From: a virus
Length of the DNA stretch: 38,716 nt
Reading direction: 5' to 3' (one strand)
IMG/VR virus record: IMGVR_UViG_3300042549_004390
Span: 1 to 38,716 of that record
Both the position numbers and the translations under genes were made by a program. The number at the start of each line of letters is the position of its first letter. Positions within the stretch are counted from its first letter, which is position 1. The notes under the pieces were generated by a model, which worked only from the letters and a program-made list of their open reading frames with translations, did not search any database and was not told the origin of the DNA. This document shows positions 21,472-30,340 of this stretch, piece by piece.

Positions 21472-23240
21472 CCGATTGTCGTCCCATCGCCCGGCTGGAG
21501 GTGCGCGAGGACGAGGCCCATCTGATAATCGCCGCCGACGCAGTTGCTTGTAAAGCGGAAGCGCAGCTCGCGCCGCTGCTCCTTGAAGTAGACGACCTGC
21601 TCCTGCGGCGTCTGCGGCGTCTCGACGAAGGTCTTCGCCGGGCCGTTGACCTCCGGCGCGCGGGCGTTGGCGCGCCCCCGCACCTCGACCGTCATGTCGC
21701 CGGACTGCACGAAGTCAGGCTCGAGCATCAGCACCTGTAGCGCCCTGCTCGTCTGGCTCATGACGGGCATCGAGATGTCGGCCGTCTCGAAGTACGACGG
21801 GATCGGGTTGACGAACAGGCCGTCGATCTCGTCCGTGCCGACCTCATGCACCCAGAACTTGTACGGGTTGTTGTATGTGACCGTGAACGTCGCAGCAGAG
21901 CCGGCACCGCCGGTGACGGCTGCCGGGTTCGCGGGGGTCGACGAGTACGAGCCTGCATTCGATATGCTGGCCGTCAGGATGGCGCCGGGTCCGCTGACGG
22001 TGTTGACGGTGATCTCCACCGGGATCAGGTACTGACCACCGACCAGCGTCAGCACGTTCCCGGCAACGTAACCCGTCCCGCCGGCGGTGATCGCAATCGC
22101 GGTGGCCTGCGCGTCCTGCGGCGCGACGCCAGTCATAAGCGGCTTGGGGAAGACAGCCGGGAACAGGCCTGCACCGCGCCCGAAGTTCGGCAGCGGCGTG
22201 TCGTACCACGTGTTCTCGCGGATGTTGTAGATGATGGCGTGGTCCGGCTCGATGCTGTCGCCCTTCGGGAAGCACCACCAGATTTCGCCGTAGCGGGGAA
22301 CCTTCATCGCGAACACCTTCTGGCGCATCGCGTAGTTCAGATTGTCGAAGAAGAAGTTGAGGTTCAACGTGTTCGGTATCTCGCGCACGACGCCGTTGAA
22401 CGACAGGAAGCGGTCGGTGCCGAGCCAGTAGAAGATGCCGTCGTACTCGATGACGGACTGCGCCGAGAGGATCGACGACTGCGCACTCAACGTGTCGAAC
22501 TGAAACGTGGCGGTGCCACCGATGTAGGACATGCGGATCAGGCTGTCTGCCGACCACAGCAGGCCCGAGGGTGAGTTGCCCGGGCCACCGCGCAGCGGCA
22601 TGCCGCGCACAATCTTCTGCCCCGTGACGTAGGCGTTGCCTGCGCCGGAGCCGACGTAGTCCGTGGGGTCTCCCGGCACGGACCACATGACGAAGCCGTC
22701 ATTGCCGAAGGCGACGGTATATGGGTGCAGGGAGACGATACCGCCGGTGGCGCTGTACACCGCAGGCAGGCTCGTCACCTCGACGAGGGGCGCCGTACCG
22801 AACTCGTCGCCGGTGAAGAGCTGGCCGCCCGTGCTGTTGCAGATGCAGTCGAGGTTCGGCGCCACCTGCGCCACCAGTTGCAGGCCACCGCCGAGGGCCG
22901 TGTCCACGTCGAACTGCCACATGTTGCCGGCGTTCGCGACGAGCGTCGTCGGCGTCCGGTCGGAGATGACGCTCGTGTTGAAGCTGGCGTCGAGGTAGAA
23001 ACGCTCCAGCAGGTTCGCCGATCCGCCGTGGATGTACGTCAGGCTGTCCTGCGTGTACTCGTGCAGCGTCCGCACCAGTCCGCGCAGGAACTTGTTGATC
23101 GAGCGGTAGCCGCCGATCTTACGCGGCAGGGCGCGCTGGAAGCGCACCCACTGCCCGTCGACGTACTGGTCGCCCTCAAACTTCGTACCGTCCCGCTTGA
23201 TGCCGGGCAGCGACTTGATCTGGATAATGTTCTCGGCCAT
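21468..23240 (-). CDS. P22 gp10-like tail hub / DNA stabilisation protein
   Basis: A 590-aa protein matching the phage stabilisation family (P22 gp10), which forms the tail tube below the portal and holds packaged DNA. Typical segments are KIGGYRSINKFLRGLVRTLH, TYIHGGSANLLERF, AFGNDGFVMWSVPGDPTDY, LLWSADSLIRMSYIGG and YGEIWWCFPKGDSIEPDHAI, with IREN following. Residues about 388-460 are an inserted beta-rich module (GGTGYVAGNVLTLVGGQY, then SYSSTPANPAAVTGG), found in other phage surface proteins. A ribosome site precedes ATG 23240. This is one of the best-supported structural calls in the window. Confidence 0.82.
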   Translation of the reverse strand: MAENIIQIKSLPGIKRDGTKFEGDQYVDGQWVRFQRALPRKIGGYRSINKFLRGLVRTLHEYTQDSLTYIHGGSANLLERFYLDASFNTSVISDRTPTTLVANAGNMWQFDVDTALGGGLQLVAQVAPNLDCICNSTGGQLFTGDEFGTAPLVEVTSLPAVYSATGGIVSLHPYTVAFGNDGFVMWSVPGDPTDYVGSGAGNAYVTGQKIVRGMPLRGGPGNSPSGLLWSADSLIRMSYIGGTATFQFDTLSAQSSILSAQSVIEYDGIFYWLGTDRFLSFNGVVREIPNTLNLNFFFDNLNYAMRQKVFAMKVPRYGEIWWCFPKGDSIEPDHAIIYNIRENTWYDTPLPNFGRGAGLFPAVFPKPLMTGVAPQDAQATAIAITAGGTGYVAGNVLTLVGGQYLIPVEITVNTVSGPGAILTASISNAGSYSSTPANPAAVTGGAGSAATFTVTYNNPYKFWVHEVGTDEIDGLFVNPIPSYFETADISMPVMSQTSRALQVLMLEPDFVQSGDMTVEVRGRANARAPEVNGPAKTFVETPQTPQEQVVYFKEQRRELRFRFTSNCVGGDYQMGLVLAHLQPGDGTTIG

Positions 23241-23249
23241 CGGATTGCC

Positions 23250-24011
23250 TTACGTGTACGAGAAACTGATTTCGCCACGGGCGCCCGTGCCGCCAGCCGC
23301 GCCGCCGTAGTCGAGACCGCCACCGCCGCCACCGCCGCCCGGTGGCAGACCCGGATCTGAGCCTGCGCCGCCACCGGAACCGCTTGCGCCGTCACCGCCG
23401 ACGTTGCCGCCAGCAGTGTTCTGACCCGCGCTGCCCGAAGTGTTGGTCGTGCCGCCAGTGGCCGTGCCGCCAGCGCCGCCAGCAGATTGGCCGCCGCCGG
23501 AACCGCCACCGGCGTTTATGCTCACACTGCCGCCAGAGACCGTGCCCGAGACAGTTGAAGCGCCGCCCGCTATGCCCGCGCCGTTGGTGGACGCGCGCCC
23601 GGCGCCGCCCACGGCCACCGTAAAGATGAACGTGTTCCCGCCGGTAACGGCGATAGTCTGTACGGACCTTGACCCGCCCCCGCCACCGCCGCCAGCAGTG
23701 GTGCTGTTGTAGCCACCGCCCCCGCCAGCGCCGTCTACCGTGATGGCGCAGCTTGTGGCGCCGGAAGGCACCGTCTCAGTCACACCCGTACCCGTGGTGT
23801 AGGTGTTGGTGGACGGGGTGAAATTAGCGGTACCGTAGAAGTTTTGGATGCTGATCTGACCAAACGTAGGCACAGCCCCGTAAGTCCCGGTTGTACCGGG
23901 AGGCACCAGCCCGCCACCAGCGTAATACTCGTCCAGCCCAATGGGGTTAGCGCCCCCGAACTCGCCTTGAATGTCGTTGAGCGATAGCGGCCCGCTGGTG
24001 GGTAGAGCCAT
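23250..24011 (-). CDS. glycine-rich tail adhesin-like protein
   Basis: A 253-aa protein. The N-terminus, SGPLSLNDIQGEFGG and GLDEYYAGGG, is the usual attachment module of phage tail fibre and receptor-binding proteins. From about residue 90 it is extremely Gly-rich (runs of five to seven Gly between short beta turns), a composition expected of a polyglycine-II adhesin fold as in T-even gp38-like tips. It ends with ARGEISFSYT. ATG 24011 shares a base with the fibre stop (TAATG), suggesting a fibre-adhesin pair. The receptor is unknown. Confidence 0.72.
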   Translation of the reverse strand: MALPTSGPLSLNDIQGEFGGANPIGLDEYYAGGGLVPPGTTGTYGAVPTFGQISIQNFYGTANFTPSTNTYTTGTGVTETVPSGATSCAITVDGAGGGGGYNSTTAGGGGGGGSRSVQTIAVTGGNTFIFTVAVGGAGRASTNGAGIAGGASTVSGTVSGGSVSINAGGGSGGGQSAGGAGGTATGGTTNTSGSAGQNTAGGNVGGDGASGSGGGAGSDPGLPPGGGGGGGGLDYGGAAGGTGARGEISFSYT

Positions 24012-27000
24012 TACTTAGCCCCCCGCAGCTCGTCCAGTTCAGCCTTTAACTCCGCGATGGCGGCGAACGCCACGGCGACAAGTTTTTCGTAATCCACCGC
24101 CTTCGTGCCGTCCTCGCGGGTGCGAACGGCCAACGGGAACACCGCCTCTACGTCCTGCGCAATGACACCGAAGTCGCTCTTGCGGACAAAGTAACTATCC
24201 TCGCCGCCATGCTCGGCGATGTAGGCGTCCGTCCAATCAAAAGTCTTACCGCCGATGGCAGTCACCGCAGCGAGCGCGCCTTGGATGTCCGCGACATTTT
24301 CCTTCAAACGGGCATCCGACGAATAGAAAGCCGTGACATTGTTGGTCGCGCGGATTTCGCCCGCCGTACCGGACGGGCCGGTCCCAACGCCAAGGCTGTT
24401 AACTTGGTAGTTGTTGCCCGTGTTAAGCGCGTTCGCTGTAGTCGCTGTGGTGGCCGTCGTAGCCGACCCAGCCGTTGTAGCCGACCCTGCACTTGTAGCA
24501 AAGCCAGCCGTCGTAGCCGAGCCAGCCGTAGTAGCCGAGCCAGCCGTAGTAGCCGAATTGGCAGTTGCGGCGTTGCCGGAGATACTGATACCCCAAGTAC
24601 CAGACGCTCCCGAGCCGCCACGTGAGGGGACATCAAGTGCAGTCTGCGCAGCGCCTGCCGTGGTCGCACCCGTGCCACCGTTGCCGATGGGGAGCGTGCC
24701 GCTGACCTGCGTCGTGAGCGAGACGCCCGAAAGCGCGCCGCCGAGAGTGAGCGTACCCGAGGTGGTCACGGATCCCGTCAGCGTAATGCCGTTGACGCTG
24801 CCCGCCGTGCCGACCGAGGTGACCGTGCCGGTGTTTGACGTAAAGCCGGACGGGTTGCTGGCGGCGTAGGCGCCAACGGTGCTGTAGTCGATAGTACGCA
24901 CTGCGGACCCATTGAACGTCGAACCAACTGCCGCACCGCCAGCATTGCTGAAGGTCACAGCATTGGTAACAGACCCAGCCGTAGTGGCCGTAGTGGCCGA
25001 GGTGGCGGACCCGGCCGTGGTGGCCGAAGTGGCCGAGGTGGCCGTTGCGGCGTTGCCGGAGATACTGATACCCCAAGTGCCGGTGGCACCGGAGCCGCCC
25101 GTGGAAGGGACATCAAGCGAGCTGCGCGCACCCGAAGCGGTAGTTGCTGCCGTACCGCCGTTTGCGAGGGGGAGCGTACCGCTGACCTGCGTGGTCAGGC
25201 TGACACCGGACAGCGTGCCGCCGAGCGTGAGACTGCCGGTGGAGGTCACCGTACCCGTCAGCGTGATGCCGTTGACCGTTCCGGTGCCGCCAACACTCGT
25301 AACCGTGCCAGTACCTTTGCCGTTAAACGTCGCCCAGTCAGTGCTGGTCAGGTAGCCGTTAACGGAGGCCGTTGCCGCCGCCATGCTGATAACCGGCGTC
25401 GTCCCCCCGGTAGACGCGACCGGCGCGGTGCCGGTGACGCTGGTTACCGTGCCGCCCCCGGCTGTGGCAGTGATGGTGATCGTACCCGCGCCGTTGGCGA
25501 TGCTGATACCGGAGCCGGCCGTCAACGTCGACTTGGCGAGAGTGCCGCCCGCCGTATTGCCGATAAGCAGTTGCCCATCAGTGTACGTGGTCTGACCTGT
25601 GCCGCCGTTGGCCACCGGAAGTGTACCGGAGACCTGCGAGCCAAGGGCAACACCAGACAGTGCGCCGCCGAGAGTGAGCGTACCCGAGGTGGTCACTGAG
25701 CCGGTGAGCGTGATGCCATTGACGCTGCCCGCCGTGGCGACAGAAGTGACGGTCCCTGTGTTCGACGTGAAACCCGACGGGTTGCTGGCAGCGTATGCAC
25801 CGAGGGAGGTCAGGGCCGCGCCGGCCGTGGTCGCACCTGTACCGCCGTTGAGAATAGGCAGCGTCCCGCTGACTTGCGTGGTGAGGCTGACGCCGGAGAG
25901 CGCCCCACCGAGCGTGAGACTGCCGCTGCTGGTGACCGTGCCCGTCAACGTGATACCGTTGACCGTGCCAGTGCCACCGACGGAGGTGACAGTGCCGGTG
26001 CCGACCCCGGCGCCGATGGCCGCGCGGAACGTGGTCGCGTCCAGTGCCGACACGGTGTTGTCCGCGTTGAAACGCGGAAAGGTGACGGCGCTCGGGTCCG
26101 GGATGATGAAGACGTTCGCGCCGAGCGTCGTGCCGCCGAGGCTCGTCCGCGCGCCAGCAGCCGTCGTGGCAGCCGTGCCGCCCTGCGCCAGCGACAGGGG
26201 CGTCGTCAGCCCACTGAGCGAGGTGATGTCACTGTTGGCGCCGGAGGCCGCCGCGCCGATGGTGGTGCGGACGGACGCGCCCGTGGTGGCCGTGACGATG
26301 GGGTCGGCAAACGTCGTGATGCCGAGGTTGAGGCGTGCGGCGGATGCCGTCGTCGCGCCCGTACCGCCGTCCGCGATGGTGACCGGCAGCGTAAACACCG
26401 TCGGATCCGAGGCGAGAATTATGCTGGTGCCGTCGCAGTAGTATATGCCCTTGGCGCCCTGATTGATCAGCGTCGGAGATCCGCCGCTCGTTCTCACGGA
26501 AAAGGTGAACGCGCCGGTTGTGGCGTTGTTGATCCAATACTGTTGGATTGTGGCCGGCACGATGATCGTGCAGTTGCTCGTCAGTGCGCCGACAAACTTG
26601 TACGCGATGCGGTTGAGCTGCGAGCCGGAGAGCGTGACCGTGCCGCCCGTGACGGCAATAGACGTGTAATCGAACGCGAACACCGCCTCCTGCCCGAGGC
26701 CGATTGTGTACCAGTTTATGCCGTCGGTGATGACGCTGGCGCTGTCCCCGGGTCGAAGCACCAGTGTGGCGGCGCTGTTGATCGTCTCCGTGCCGGCCGG
26801 ATCAACCGTCAGATCCCCACCGCCCTCGTTGCGGACGAAGATGAAGAAGTTGTTGCCGGCGGATGCGGCCGTCAGCATGTTCAGCGTGCCAGTGCCAGTG
26901 CCGGTCCACACGAACGCTTCAGATCGATTTGAAGTGGCAACAGAGATGCCGCTGGTCAAGAAAGTGGTGACGGGAAGCGACTGCGACAGCGTCGAGCCGG

Positions 27001-27421
27001 TGGCGGTCAGGCCGAAGCCGGCCAGCGCGGACGGCTGCACAGTTGCGGTCGAGGCGCCGTAGCGGAACACGCGCCACGTGCCGGCGGGGGTTGTGGTGGC
27101 CGCCAGATAGACCTGCCACTGCGTCCCGGCGGTGACCGTCGCCAGCGTGTTGCCGGCGAAGTCCTTCACGAAGAAGCTGAAGGTAACGTCGATGTTGTTG
27201 AACAGGATCGTCTGGCCAGCGCCGGTCAGCGTGGCATTGGGCAGGACGATGCTGAAGCCGGACGCCGTTGGGTCGACATCAATGATACGCGCGGCTGGGT
27301 CTTCGGTTCCCGAACTTTCGAGGGGCCACTCAAGCGGCGTGTCCACGCCGAGGGCAATCGACAGGTAGGACACATCCGAGGGATATATCGTGGTGCCACC
27401 GAAAACGGATGTGTAGCTCAC
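24011..27421 (-). CDS. S74-type tail fibre with internal repeats
   Basis: An 1136-aa fibre protein with GTG start at 27421 (AAGGAGG upstream). The shaft carries four or more related blocks, each with [21 protein letters not shown] and SGTLPxxNGGTGxTT, separated by Ala/Thr/Ser-rich low-complexity stretches. The last 103 residues are an intramolecular chaperone of the peptidase S74 type: [10 protein letters not shown] (S1034-S1035-D1036), then [16 protein letters not shown] and a C-terminal coiled coil (LKAELDEL). In relatives this domain trimerises the fibre and cuts itself off at the Ser-Asp. It lies between the adaptor-like gene and the glycine-rich adhesin gene, consistent with receptor binding. 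Confidence 0.88.
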   Translation of the reverse strand: MSYTSVFGGTTIYPSDVSYLSIALGVDTPLEWPLESSGTEDPAARIIDVDPTASGFSIVLPNATLTGAGQTILFNNIDVTFSFFVKDFAGNTLATVTAGTQWQVYLAATTTPAGTWRVFRYGASTATVQPSALAGFGLTATGSTLSQSLPVTTFLTSGISVATSNRSEAFVWTGTGTGTLNMLTAASAGNNFFIFVRNEGGGDLTVDPAGTETINSAATLVLRPGDSASVITDGINWYTIGLGQEAVFAFDYTSIAVTGGTVTLSGSQLNRIAYKFVGALTSNCTIIVPATIQQYWINNATTGAFTFSVRTSGGSPTLINQGAKGIYYCDGTSIILASDPTVFTLPVTIADGGTGATTASAARLNLGITTFADPIVTATTGASVRTTIGAAASGANSDITSLSGLTTPLSLAQGGTAATTAAGARTSLGGTTLGANVFIIPDPSAVTFPRFNADNTVSALDATTFRAAIGAGVGTGTVTSVGGTGTVNGITLTGTVTSSGSLTLGGALSGVSLTTQVSGTLPILNGGTGATTAGAALTSLGAYAASNPSGFTSNTGTVTSVATAGSVNGITLTGSVTTSGTLTLGGALSGVALGSQVSGTLPVANGGTGQTTYTDGQLLIGNTAGGTLAKSTLTAGSGISIANGAGTITITATAGGGTVTSVTGTAPVASTGGTTPVISMAAATASVNGYLTSTDWATFNGKGTGTVTSVGGTGTVNGITLTGTVTSTGSLTLGGTLSGVSLTTQVSGTLPLANGGTAATTASGARSSLDVPSTGGSGATGTWGISISGNAATATSATSATTAGSATSATTATTAGSVTNAVTFSNAGGAAVGSTFNGSAVRTIDYSTVGAYAASNPSGFTSNTGTVTSVGTAGSVNGITLTGSVTTSGTLTLGGALSGVSLTTQVSGTLPIGNGGTGATTAGAAQTALDVPSRGGSGASGTWGISISGNAATANSATTAGSATTAGSATTAGFATSAGSATTAGSATTATTATTANALNTGNNYQVNSLGVGTGPSGTAGEIRATNNVTAFYSSDARLKENVADIQGALAAVTAIGGKTFDWTDAYIAEHGGEDSYFVRKSDFGVIAQDVEAVFPLAVRTREDGTKAVDYEKLVAVAFAAIAELKAELDELRGAK
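24440..24560 (-). repeat. 15-18-bp tandem repeats in the fibre gene
   Basis: Units such as cagccgtagtagccgagc recur back to back on the + strand, encoding Ala/Thr/Ser/Gly repeats before the S74 domain. A shorter similar tract lies at about 24960-25045. Such tracts can change copy number by slippage or recombination and so alter shaft length. Confidence 0.6.
24640..26010 (-). repeat. imperfect long repeats in the fibre shaft
   Basis: DNA coding for the block [10 protein letters not shown] ... SGVSL ... SGTLP recurs near 24690-24830, 25165-25310, 25610-25755 and 25850-26000 with strong nucleotide similarity. The spacing differs between copies because low-complexity stretches are inserted between some of them. 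Confidence 0.65.
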
Positions 27422-28075
27422 TTATGCCTCCTTGCGGACTGATGCGCGGTCGAGGATCTTCGCCAGATCTTCACCGTTGAGCATTGCAGCGGCGCGGTCG
27501 TAATACTGCTGCCACGTGCCGATGCGCTCGTCGTTCTTCAGGAACGGGGTCGCCTCGAGCAACGCGCCATACAGCAGGAGCTGGGGAGCGTATTCTGTCA
27601 GCCAGTTCGTCTGAATGCTGTCGTCGAGCAGCGGGGGCAGCTCGTAATACAGCACCTCGAAGGGGTACGCCTGATCCGGCGTGGGGGCTATCAGCCAGTG
27701 CGAATAGTCGTAATCCGAGTAGAACAGCGGCGTCGCCGTCAGACTTTCGTTCGGCCAATACGAACGCAGATACTCGTAGACGCGCGTGAAGAGGGCGGTG
27801 CGGTTGGCATTGCTGGTGCCAGTGCCGATGTTGATGCTGACCGTGTCGCGCCAACGGTCGGGCTTCGCGTACACCGACTGGCCGGGAACCAAGGTGTCAG
27901 ACACCACCGCGATGAAGCCTTGGATCTTCAGCTCGCGCGCAATGCGCCGCTCCGCCAGATTGATCAGGCGCGGGATCTGTTCATAGACGACCGGGTCCGA
28001 GGCATAGGTCGCGCCGCGCTCAAGATAGCGTTGCACGTCCTGCTTCAGCGTGTCAAAGGTCATCGTGGTAGCCAT
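27422..28075 (-). CDS. phage adaptor/connector-like protein
   Basis: A 217-aa protein: MTFDTLKQDVQRYLERG, RLINLAERRIARELKIQG, then a beta middle with FYSDYDYSHWLIAPTPD, YPFEVLYYELPPLLDDS and NWLTEYAPQLLLYGALLEA. This fits the adaptor (ring below portal) proteins of podoviruses and some siphoviruses. The helical opening and the ring-forming beta middle are recognisable; copy number and place in the tail are inferred. It ends adjacent to the fibre gene (TAA then GTG). Confidence 0.72.
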   Translation of the reverse strand: MATTMTFDTLKQDVQRYLERGATYASDPVVYEQIPRLINLAERRIARELKIQGFIAVVSDTLVPGQSVYAKPDRWRDTVSINIGTGTSNANRTALFTRVYEYLRSYWPNESLTATPLFYSDYDYSHWLIAPTPDQAYPFEVLYYELPPLLDDSIQTNWLTEYAPQLLLYGALLEATPFLKNDERIGTWQQYYDRAAAMLNGEDLAKILDRASVRKEA

Positions 28076-28089
28076 GGGCCGTCCTTATA

Positions 28090-28404
28090 TCACTTTTGTG
28101 GTAATTGACTAGCCTCGCGCCACGCCTCGATAGTCAGCCGGTGCTTCTCCGCGCAGTCATTGCGCCGCTCAATCACGTCCTTTTCCCACAGCAGGCGCGC
28201 CGGGTCGAGAAATGGGTCGGGCGGGTTGTTCAGGCGCGGGCACGGGCTTGCCAAGTTTGCCGGCGGCCGCTTCAGCGTCTGGATTACCAATGCTTTCGAG
28301 GAGCACCCGAATAGCGTCAGCAGGAGGAGCGCAGCTAGGAGAAACGGCAGGCACCGTACGATAAATCTCGCGAACCGTATTGGTCCGCTCAACGGAACGT
28401 ACAT
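28090..28404 (-). CDS. Rz1: o-spanin Rz1-like lipoprotein, nested in Rz
   Basis: A 104-aa outer-membrane lipoprotein candidate, encoded in another frame within and beyond the Rz gene. It has a basic start (MYVPLSGPIRFARFIVR), a hydrophobic core (PFLLAALLLLTLF) and a cysteine at residue 34 in LFGC|SS, an acceptable lipobox. The mature part is Pro-containing, as is usual for Rz1. An ATG at 28428 is an alternative start eight codons earlier. It should pair with Rz to span the envelope and fuse the membranes in the last step of lysis. It is longer than classic lambda Rz1 and extends 79 bp past the Rz stop. Confidence 0.75.
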   Translation of the reverse strand: MYVPLSGPIRFARFIVRCLPFLLAALLLLTLFGCSSKALVIQTLKRPPANLASPCPRLNNPPDPFLDPARLLWEKDVIERRNDCAEKHRLTIEAWREASQLPQK

Positions 28405-28600
28405 CGGCTTCAGCACGTCTTTCCTCATAGGCTGCGGACTTCGTGTCGAGGATGGTCTCCACTTTAGCACGTTGCTTTTCCGCCTTTTCCAAAGCCACCG
28501 CGTACGCCGCGTCGCACTGCCAATCGCGGACCTTATACCCGCCGAGGAAGCCGATGACCAGCATGCCGCCCATGATGTAGGGGGAGGGGATGCCGAACAT
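28169..28600 (-). CDS. Rz: i-spanin Rz-like protein
   Basis: A 143-aa protein with an N-terminal membrane helix (about residues 6-24, YIMGGMLVIGFLGGY), then a charged helical region expected to be a periplasmic coiled coil (VALEKAEKQRAKVETIL, then EERRAEADVRSVERT), ending with Pro/Gly-rich sequence. ATG 28600 shares a base with the endolysin stop (TGATG). It is the inner-membrane half of the spanin pair whose partner Rz1 is nested in a second frame. Motif order, overlap and position after the endolysin make this a confident call. Confidence 0.82.
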   Translation of the reverse strand: MFGIPSPYIMGGMLVIGFLGGYKVRDWQCDAAYAVALEKAEKQRAKVETILDTKSAAYEERRAEADVRSVERTNTVREIYRTVPAVSPSCAPPADAIRVLLESIGNPDAEAAAGKLGKPVPAPEQPARPISRPGAPAVGKGRD

Positions 28601-29211
28601 CAGAGCCAAGCCGCGTATTTCTTGGTCTTCGCCTTGCGGTCGTCGAGGCCGTGCGTCCCGCCGTTGATGCGCTTCGTCAGCGCGAGGATCGCGACGTCGT
28701 TGATGCCTTGGTCGCAGATCGACCAGAGCTTGTTCTTGTCAAAAAACCACAGCGCGCTCTCGAAGCAGAGTTCACCGGCCACTAAGTCCGGGTTCGTCGT
28801 TACGTCCGGGCGGCTGACATAGTCGGCGAACGCCTGATAGTTCGACTTGCCCGTCAACTGGAGCGCGCCGCGACCACGGAACTTCCACCCGTCACCGGAT
28901 GCCTCGTCGCCGTTGCCCATGCGGCTGGCATAGACGCGGTTGGCGATCCTCTGCGGCTGGCGCTCATACGCCTTGGCCAGAGCGTCCGTGCCGAAATACT
29001 TGCGGAAGATGCCGCGCAGGCCGGCCGCGCCGTAGTTCAGGTTCTCGCTGAACGCCGTAAAGCCGCCGCTCTCGTGCGCCGTCTGAGCAAAGAAGTGCGC
29101 GGCGCGGTCCGGCGACAACTTGTAGTAGGTCGCAGCGGCCTTCATCGTGCCGGGGCCGAATGCGCCGTCAGCCGTAACGCCGATTTTCCGTTGGAGATTT
29201 GCGAGGCTCAC
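28600..29211 (-). CDS. endolysin, GH19 chitinase-like
   Basis: A 203-aa cell-wall hydrolase. Residues 3-30 (LQRKIGVTADGAFGPGTMKA) resemble a shortened peptidoglycan-binding repeat. The catalytic domain has AQTAHESGGF (E47, proposed acid) and SENLNYGAAGLRGIF (E56), then WKFRGRGALQLTGKSNYQ and TKRINGG, all typical of phage GH19 lysins. GTG 29211 overlaps the stop of the upstream membrane gene (GTGA); an earlier in-frame start would lie in that gene. No signal peptide is seen, so release should depend on a holin. It cuts the glycan strand of peptidoglycan. Confidence 0.9.
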   Translation of the reverse strand: MSLANLQRKIGVTADGAFGPGTMKAAATYYKLSPDRAAHFFAQTAHESGGFTAFSENLNYGAAGLRGIFRKYFGTDALAKAYERQPQRIANRVYASRMGNGDEASGDGWKFRGRGALQLTGKSNYQAFADYVSRPDVTTNPDLVAGELCFESALWFFDKNKLWSICDQGINDVAILALTKRINGGTHGLDDRKAKTKKYAAWL

Positions 29212-29375
29212 TTGTCGCGCCCCTTGTTCCACAGCTCGAACAGAGCCTTGATCTTCTCCTCGACCACGGCGAGGCGCACGTCCATCTTGGCGAGGATGAT
29301 CACCAACGAGATGAACGCGAGGACGAGCGGCCAAAGCTGGCCGATCAACTCAACGGTGGAGAGGTCTCCGGCCAT
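29208..29375 (-). CDS. 55-aa single-helix membrane protein, lysis-associated
   Basis: The product starts MAGDLSTVELIGQLWPLVLA, has one hydrophobic helix (about residues 11-29, continuing FISLVIILA) and then a charged amphipathic helix (VEEKIKALFELWNKGRDK). It follows the 139-aa membrane-protein gene directly (TAA then ATG) and overlaps the endolysin start. Size, topology and position suggest a holin, antiholin or pinholin partner. Which of the three small membrane proteins forms the hole cannot be decided from sequence. Confidence 0.65.
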   Translation of the reverse strand: MAGDLSTVELIGQLWPLVLAFISLVIILAKMDVRLAVVEEKIKALFELWNKGRDK

Positions 29376-29795
29376 TTATGCCCCCGGGTTCCGCCAGTCG
29401 GGGAAGTCTGCCTCGTCGACCACGCCGTCGCCATTGGCGTCGTAGCGCAAGTCGTTGCGGTACTTCTCCCACGGTGCCATGCCGTCGTCATCTGCCGGCT
29501 CCGGCGCGTCGACTTCCGGCGGCGCGGGGGGCTTGGCGTCGCGAGCGTTGGCGTTGAGGCTCAGGCCGCCCAGCAGGCCGACGAACGCGCCGATGACCAT
29601 GTTGAACGCCGGGCCGACGATCTCGAACACCTTGTCGCTGTCCACGATGTGGTTCGGCATGAACAGGCCGATGACTAGCGCGGCCACGACAACGAGGACG
29701 ACGCAGGCCAGCGTCACCACGGCCATGCGGATCGTGAACTCGACGGTGTCCTCGATGCCGTCCTTCTGGCTCTCCATTTTATCCCAAAAGCTCAT
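29376..29795 (-). CDS. two-helix membrane protein with EF-hand-like loop, putative holin
   Basis: A 139-aa protein: cytoplasmic N-terminus, helix 1 at about residues 22-45 (VVTLACVVLVVVAALVIGLF), helix 2 at about 57-80 (including MVIGAFVGLLGGLSL), a Pro/Asp-rich linker, then DANGDGVVDEAD at 119-130. This 12-residue loop has acidic or Asn side chains at positions 1, 3, 5, 9 and 12, as in calcium-binding EF-hand or dockerin loops. It is part of the lysis cluster and could be the holin. Calcium binding is inferred from the loop pattern only. Confidence 0.65.
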   Translation of the reverse strand: MSFWDKMESQKDGIEDTVEFTIRMAVVTLACVVLVVVAALVIGLFMPNHIVDSDKVFEIVGPAFNMVIGAFVGLLGGLSLNANARDAKPPAPPEVDAPEPADDDGMAPWEKYRNDLRYDANGDGVVDEADFPDWRNPGA

Positions 29796-29796
29796 G

Positions 29797-29958
29797 TCAG
29801 TTTACCTTCAAAGCAATCGCGGACAGCAGCGCAATGATGCCACCGATACCGCCAATCATGATGGCCTCAAGGCGCTTGAAGCGCGCGATGGTTTCGCGCC
29901 AACGCTCGGCGCAGACCGCCTCGTGCGTCGTCAGGCGGATGTTCACGTCTTCGCTCAT
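29797..29958 (-). CDS. 53-aa C-terminally anchored holin-like protein
   Basis: Starts MSEDVNIRLTTHEAVCAERW at ATG 29958, which overlaps the stop of the DUF5856-like gene (ATGA). A soluble amphipathic helix with charged residues leads into one hydrophobic helix (MIGGIGGIIALLSAIAL) at the C-terminus. This layout resembles XhlA-like or other small lysis-associated proteins. It heads the lysis cluster and is one base from the 139-aa gene. Confidence 0.62.
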   Translation of the reverse strand: MSEDVNIRLTTHEAVCAERWRETIARFKRLEAIMIGGIGGIIALLSAIALKVN

Positions 29959-30317
29959 TTCAGGTTCCGCAGCTTGTAGATTGCCGAAAGATAGACGCCC
30001 GTCAGCGTGTCGATCAGGTTCGCCACGGCGCGGTTGCCCTGACAGATACCCTCGTGGTTCTCCTCGATCCACGCGGCGTCGGCCTCGAGCAGCTTCAGGA
30101 CGTCGCCCTTCGGCGTCTCCGGTCCCGGGATGTTGCCGATCAGCTCGAACGCGCCCTGATACGCCTCCACGAGGTCGTCGATGGCGTCGATGACGTTGTC
30201 GTAGAAGACGCCCAGCGCCTTGTGCTTGGCGAAGCTGCCCGTGCCGGTAGCGCGCCAGTGTTCGAAGTGGGCGACGTTGCGGGCGTAGAAGACCCGGCTG
30301 ATCAGTTGTTCAATCAT
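29955..30317 (-). CDS. DUF5856-like four-helix protein
   Basis: A 120-aa helical protein: MIEQLISRVFYARNVAHFEH, FAKHKALGVFYDNVIDAIDD, LVEAYQGAFELIG, and a C-terminal LIDTLTGVYLSAIYKLRNLK. The His and Glu pattern (HFEHW, KHKALG, DDLVE) recalls the ferritin/Dps-like helical bundle of DUF5856 phage proteins. Whether it binds metal or is structural is unknown. AAGGA precedes ATG 30317. It lies at the head of the lysis segment, downstream of an inverted repeat at 30341-30371. Confidence 0.68.
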   Translation of the reverse strand: MIEQLISRVFYARNVAHFEHWRATGTGSFAKHKALGVFYDNVIDAIDDLVEAYQGAFELIGNIPGPETPKGDVLKLLEADAAWIEENHEGICQGNRAVANLIDTLTGVYLSAIYKLRNLK

Positions 30318-30340
30318 CTTTCATCCTTCAGTAGAACAGC

